A stretch of DNA of 64,000 bases, taken from Candidatus Bathyarchaeota archaeon (GTDB lineage: Archaea; Thermoproteota; Bathyarchaeia; Bathyarchaeales; Bathycorpusculaceae). A model generated the notes under the pieces. It was not told the DNA's origin. It did not search any database and saw nothing but the letters and a program-made list of their open reading frames with translations. A program made the translations under genes and the position numbers. The DNA lies in assembly GCA_026014585.1 (NCBI GenBank), contig JAOZIA010000002.1, forward strand, positions 169,677 to 233,676. Reading direction: 5' to 3'. Positions 60,807 to 64,000 of this stretch are shown here, piece after piece; positions within the stretch are counted from its first letter, which is position 1, and every line of letters starts with the position of its first letter.

Positions 60807-61178
60807 TTACTCCTCTGCCTCTTGGTTTTTCTCTCGGACTTTCTGGTGGATGCGTTGTTTTATGTGTTCGCCAAACTCGTCGTCATGTCCGTGTCCAAAG
60901 CCGCTCTTACCCATATTCCGTAGCATATCACCTAGACTGGTGAAGGTTCGCATGTACTCTTCGGTGAGTTTCACCGCGACCGTTTCAGGCAGTCCACCAT
61001 TCTTGAGTTCACTGTAGTAGGCTGCGGCTGCTTTGCCCATGTTTCGTCCCGCTTCCTCGCTGAAAACTGAGGAGAGGATGCTTTTTATCATGGAGGGGAT
61101 TTCGGTTGAGACGACACCGAGGATTTCTTTTATGGTTTGTGCATCCATTTCTTTGTCCATTTTTCCATTGTTTGCCAT
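60807..61178 (-). CDS. Small helical protein with His/Gly/Asp patch
   Basis: 123 residues, mainly helical, no membrane segment. Notable pieces: GVVSTEIPSMIKSILSSVFSEEAGRNMGKAAAAYYSELK, LPETVAVKLTEEYMRTF and SGFGHGHDDEFGEHIKQR, the last a possible metal or partner patch. Strong ribosome site GAGGTGA before ATG 61178. First gene of the three-gene operon; palindromic TGACC sites lie just upstream. Confidence 0.7.
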   Translation of the reverse strand: MANNGKMDKEMDAQTIKEILGVVSTEIPSMIKSILSSVFSEEAGRNMGKAAAAYYSELKNGGLPETVAVKLTEEYMRTFTSLGDMLRNMGKSGFGHGHDDEFGEHIKQRIHQKVREKNQEAEE

Positions 61179-61210
61179 TTTCTAATTCACCTCTATTACC
61201 ATTATGGGAT

Positions 61211-61258
61211 GGTCACTTTAGTTAGGTGTTCTGAGCAGAAGTGACCAGTTACTGGTCA
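61211..61258. promoter_or_regulatory. Nested TGACC palindromes before the small-protein operon
   Basis: A 17-base near-perfect palindrome TGACCAGT-T-ACTGGTCA spans 61242-61258. The arm AAGTGACC (61239-61246) also has an exact inverted partner GGTCACTT at 61211-61218. The sites lie 33-80 bases upstream of the ATG at 61178 and include the stop codon of the winged-helix gene, an arrangement expected for an operator of that regulator. Confidence 0.6.
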
Positions 61259-61749
61259 GCATCAGAGGTTAAGTCATAAGTTGGAGGGCTCCCGTCGTCT
61301 TTGGTTACGATGCTTTGGCTAAGCAATCTTTGAATTCGTTCCCTTATAATGCGCCTGCTTGCTTTCCCCCTCATCGCAGTGACCTGGCGGGTTATCGCTG
61401 AAATATTAAGAGGCCCTCTTACAGCTAAAGCTTGAATTATGTACCTTGCGATTTCGTCTTGGGCAATTTGTTTTTGTTCTAGAAATTTTTGGGCTTTCCT
61501 GAGTCGAGTGGCAATTTTGAGGGGTTCACCGTACATGCCTATGCCTGCCCTTGTCAGTTTCAACGCAGCAGCTATGCCGTCGTATTCTGGTTTTTCAACA
61601 ATTAAGGCTTCAAGCATGTCGAGGCGATGCAGGATTTTGTCTAGTTTTTTGCTTAGTTGCTCTGCGTTATCGGGGGTTTCTGCGTCGCTCAAAGGGTTCC
61701 CTGCTTGGTTAGGGGTTGATTTGTTTTGGTATTTAAGTTTGAACTTCAT
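61249..61749 (-). CDS. Coiled-coil winged-helix protein
   Basis: 166 residues. A polar leader is followed by a helical segment ([32 protein letters not shown]), then a region [48 protein letters not shown] and a winged helix ([40 protein letters not shown]). It probably binds DNA as a dimer through the coiled coil. It is upstream of, and on the same strand as, the small-protein operon, with TGACC palindromes at its 3' end. Target inferred, not shown. Confidence 0.78.
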   Translation of the reverse strand: MKFKLKYQNKSTPNQAGNPLSDAETPDNAEQLSKKLDKILHRLDMLEALIVEKPEYDGIAAALKLTRAGIGMYGEPLKIATRLRKAQKFLEQKQIAQDEIARYIIQALAVRGPLNISAITRQVTAMRGKASRRIIRERIQRLLSQSIVTKDDGSPPTYDLTSDADQ

Positions 61750-61801
61750 AAAATATGATACACAAAAACAGCAGACACTCGGGGAAACTTCCAGATTGGG
61801 C

Positions 61802-62443
61802 TTATGGGTTTTTGTTTAGTCCAGCCTGAAAATATTCTAAATATTTGCTCACATGGTATGCATCCACTAACCCATGATTTGCACTGATTGAAACAGGCAT
61901 CAGTTTTCTGCCATTCTGCTCAAAAAATTTACCAAACGCCACCTTAGGAATACTCTGACCACGGTTAATGTTTCTTTCATGAACAAACCCTGTAAAGCTA
62001 AACCATGGCAACGTAGTGTAATGTATCACGTCGACACGAGCGTTTTCAGCCGCGTTGAGTCCCGAAATTTTCTGGATTTTGCTGATTTCCGCTTTGGCAC
62101 ATTTTACAAAATCATCGAAGTCACCGTTGTACTCAAAGAGGGCAAACCCAAATGTAGAATCTGCTCTGGCAACTGTTGTGCTTGCGTGTATTCGGTCAAA
62201 CACCCAGACTTCGCCATCGATGATTCGGTAGCGGAAATTCTCCACCATGTTCATAGCCTTAATCGACTCATACATGTAGTAAAGAAAGAAAGAGGCTCCA
62301 AGTTTTTTGCTGTTAGCAAAAGCAGCGGTGCAGTCAACATTTACAACCACGCCAAAGTATGGGTCATCACAACTGCCAAAATACTTGTAATGGTCTCTTC
62401 TTGACCAGTTTTCGATATCCAGTTTAGTTTTCATAAAGCTCAT
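61802..62443 (-). CDS. Chloramphenicol acetyltransferase-like O-acetyltransferase
   Basis: 213 residues of the CAT trimer family. N-terminal [47 protein letters not shown], and PWFSFTGF are typical. The catalytic motif is [10 protein letters not shown]: the catalytic His and the Asp four residues later are kept, while the preceding His of the usual HHxxxDG is Asn and Gly is Ala. The natural substrate of such chromosomal members is generally unknown and resistance should not be assumed. Starts ATG 62443 or 62434. Confidence 0.9.
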   Translation of the reverse strand: MSFMKTKLDIENWSRRDHYKYFGSCDDPYFGVVVNVDCTAAFANSKKLGASFFLYYMYESIKAMNMVENFRYRIIDGEVWVFDRIHASTTVARADSTFGFALFEYNGDFDDFVKCAKAEISKIQKISGLNAAENARVDVIHYTTLPWFSFTGFVHERNINRGQSIPKVAFGKFFEQNGRKLMPVSISANHGLVDAYHVSKYLEYFQAGLNKNP

Positions 62444-62493
62444 TTGTCAATTTCGGCTGTGGGCTTAAAAATTTTTAGGTATAATTTTTTGTG

Positions 62494-62570
62494 TGGAGCC
62501 TTCGGCGGGATTTGGACCCGCGACCATTACCTTACCAAGGTAACGCCCCACCGGGCTAGGCTACGAAGGC
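62494..62570 (-). tRNA. tRNA-Thr (anticodon GGT)
   Basis: Acceptor GCCTTCG pairs with CGAAGGC; anticodon stem TTACC/GGTAA with loop TTGGTAA gives GGT (codon ACC). T arm GCGGG-TCCAAAT-CCCGC has C where position 55 is normally T. Discriminator T is followed by an encoded CCA (62494-62496), unlike the tRNA-Glu in this window. T-rich sequence follows as a likely terminator. Confidence 0.95.
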
Positions 62571-62723
62571 GCAAATACACTGTGCTCATGAATCAACGCG
62601 TCTTCTCAATAAAATGCTTACGGTTTAACAAACACAAAAAGTAGCGCCGAACCATTTTTTGCTGTGGAAAACTTCATATTAACTAACTGATACACTGAAT
62701 AATTCACCTGCAAAAATGGGTGT

Positions 62724-62811
62724 GCAGGGGTCTCCAAGCCAGGTCAACGGAGTAGGGCTTAGGACCCTATCGCGCAGGCGTTCGTGGGTTCGAATCCCAC
62801 CCCCTGCACCA
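62724..62811 (+). tRNA. tRNA-Leu (anticodon TAG)
   Basis: Acceptor GCAGGGG pairs with CCCCTGC; anticodon stem TAGGG/CCCTA with loop CTTAGGA gives TAG (codon CTA). A long variable arm (TCGCGCAGGCGTTC region) marks a class II tRNA. T arm GTGGG-TTCGAAT-CCCAC. Discriminator A, then encoded CCA at 62809-62811. Confidence 0.96.
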
Positions 62812-62915
62812 AAAATAATCTGGGCGCATTGTAGCTTCCTGTACTTGAATGGGTAAATAGCTGATTTGGGCAATAGCGTTTTAATAATAATATTAATGAT
62901 TTAGTTTGAAAAAAG

Positions 62916-64000
62916 TTGCCGACTTATTACTACTGCAAAAAATGTGGCAAACCCCACACGCACCAAGAATACAGCCAGAGCTTATTCTGCAAAGAATGCG
63001 GCACATTTCTAACACGAGGCAGCAAACCAAAAAATTTCAGACCACCTCCAATCAATAATTCATCACAGACTAAACCAGTAAACATCCCAAAGACAGAAAC
63101 CAGCCCCCAAGAAGTTCAACCCCAACAAACCCCTATTGCGCACACTCAAGAAATTCCTGCACAAGACGCATGTTATGGGGAACTGGATGAATCCCTTCCA
63201 GAAAACATAAGCGCCTATTTGCAAAGTAAGAATATTAAATTTTATTCTCATCAGGCAGAAGCCATAAACAAAGCACGGCAAGGCAAAAACGTAATTATTA
63301 ATACCCATACGGCGTCAGGAAAAACTTTGGCGTTTAATATTCCCGTTTTTGATGCCCTCATAAACGATAAAAAAGCAACAGCACTCTACATTTATCCCTC
63401 AAAAGCTCTAACAAATGATCAGCTCAAAGTTTTACAGGAAATCGAGAAAGACACGGGCATCAAAGCAGATTCTAACGTTTATGATGGTGACACACCAAAA
63501 GAGCAGCGCGCGTTTATACGGGAAAATTCCAGGATAATTTTGACTAACCCTTATGGTTTGCATCTGTACCTTCCTTGGCATAAGCTCTGGCGAGGTTTTT
63601 TTCAAAACTTAAAGTACATCATACTTGATGAAGCGCATGTTTACCGAGGCGTTTTTGGCTCAAACGTGGCCATGCTTCTACGAAGACTGCTAAGAATCTG
63701 CAATTTTTACCATGCAGACCCTCAAATCATACTCTCATCAGCAACCATAGCTAACCCGCAGGAACACGCAAAGAAACTAACTGGAAAAGATTTCGAAATA
63801 ATATCAAACGATGGCTCCCCAAGGGGTAAAAAATCGTTCATATTTTGGAATCCACCTTTCATTAATCCAGCAAAAACAATTCGCCGATCTACTCATCAAG
63901 AAACCAAAGACCTTCTAACCGTAAGCGTCATGAAGAATCTGCAGACCCTCTGCTTTACAACCTCACGACAAATGGCTGAGCTTATAACAAGATGGACTAA
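62916..64000 (+). CDS. Zinc-ribbon DEAH helicase, Hrq1/YprA-like, C-terminus off the window
   Basis: About 361 codons visible from TTG 62916. Starts with a zinc ribbon (YYYCKKCGKP, then LFCKECGTF), a Pro/Gln/Thr linker, then a superfamily 2 helicase core: FYSHQAEAIN (Q-like), NTHTASGKTLAF (motif I), YPSKALTNDQ (Ia), DEAHVYRG (II) and LSSATIANPQEH (III), followed by FIFWNPP, a stretch typical of Hrq1/YprA (MrfA) helicases. These usually end in a DUF1998 zinc domain, which would lie beyond 64000. Likely DNA repair. No strong ribosome site. Confidence 0.88.
   Translation, partial: MPTYYYCKKCGKPHTHQEYSQSLFCKECGTFLTRGSKPKNFRPPPINNSSQTKPVNIPKTETSPQEVQPQQTPIAHTQEIPAQDACYGELDESLPENISAYLQSKNIKFYSHQAEAINKARQGKNVIINTHTASGKTLAFNIPVFDALINDKKATALYIYPSKALTNDQLKVLQEIEKDTGIKADSNVYDGDTPKEQRAFIRENSRIILTNPYGLHLYLPWHKLWRGFFQNLKYIILDEAHVYRGVFGSNVAMLLRRLLRICNFYHADPQIILSSATIANPQEHAKKLTGKDFEIISNDGSPRGKKSFIFWNPPFINPAKTIRRSTHQETKDLLTVSVMKNLQTLCFTTSRQMAELITRWT

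Noticed and set aside
61802-62443. Antibiotic resistance gene (cat)
   Set aside because: The fold and catalytic His-Asp fit, but the first His of HHxxxDG is Asn, there is no mobile context, and chromosomal CAT-like proteins usually have other substrates.
62444-62644. Plus-strand ORF with GGIWTRDHYLTK
   Set aside because: It is translated from the complement of the tRNA-Thr gene; such peptides are a familiar artefact of tRNA sequence.
62679-62873. Minus-strand ORF with GGGIRTHERLRDRVLSP
   Set aside because: It is the antisense of tRNA-Leu, a known type of spurious ORF.
1-64000. Prophage, integrase or insertion sequence
   Set aside because: No transposase, integrase, terminase or capsid-like ORF, and no att-like duplication beside the three tRNA genes.

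Overview
The window is archaeal chromosome. Archaeal-type information genes (one-gene thermosome, ABCE1, S8e, S2, SRP19, archaeal GluRS, family B DNA polymerase, type IA topoisomerase, RadB, XPD, Clp1), archaeal lipid genes (isopentenyl phosphate kinase, type 2 IPP isomerase, prenyl synthase, CDP-archaeol synthase) and TATA-like promoters point to an archaeon. Gene content, including a ribose-1,5-bisphosphate isomerase, smc-scpA-scpB and many small zinc-ribbon proteins, fits the Bathyarchaeia best. That placement is inference, because there is no rRNA here. Coding is dense on both strands, with many GTG and TTG starts and short overlaps. I see no phage, insertion sequence, CRISPR array or rRNA.

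Layout. 1-9.3 kb: Mg2+-type P-ATPase (cut by the left edge), SnoaL-like protein, tRNA-Glu, thermosome, THUMP protein, a repeat pair, two membrane proteins, ABCE1. 9.3-12.2 kb: an acidic tryptophan microprotein, a TIM-barrel isomerase, a MoaD-like protein, and a secreted Cys/Gln-rich protein divergent from a membrane-bound winged-helix protein across a regularly spaced TGAAAC array. 12.4-23.2 kb: smc-scpA-scpB, S8e, then the srp19/gltX/prenyl synthase/fni/ipk cluster. 23.4-28.5 kb: MGMT-like protein, a HAD/dolichol-kinase-like fusion, and a three-gene operon in which a DUF2207-like membrane protein ends in a Cys-Ala repeat tail and is translationally coupled to a PqqD-radical SAM-SPASM enzyme. 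28.5-39.5 kb: R15P isomerase, GH3-like protein, three glycosylation genes, an unknown conserved-looking protein, then eno-rps2-memo. 39.6-44.9 kb: second repeat pair, kelch protein, small HExxH protein, F420-type oxidoreductase, ferredoxin, RHH regulator, PyrF and two tiny genes. 45-59.9 kb: PolB, N-glycosylation genes (GPT-like and AglB), TopA, CarS, RadB, RuvC-like and Clp1, XPD and Nth. 60-64 kb: an operon of small membrane proteins beside a winged-helix gene and palindromic sites, a CAT-like acetyltransferase, two tRNAs and a partial zinc-ribbon DEAH helicase.

Working together. The lipid genes run from isopentenyl phosphate to geranylgeranyl-type chains and CDP-archaeol. The dolichol-kinase-like, GT2, PMT-like, GPT-like and AglB genes form a surface glycosylation set that matches the N-X-S/T sequons in several predicted exoproteins. 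The best candidate for an undescribed system is the 25.2-28.5 kb operon, which looks like a membrane-anchored RiPP-type modification system in which the substrate peptide is the cytosolic tail of a membrane protein.
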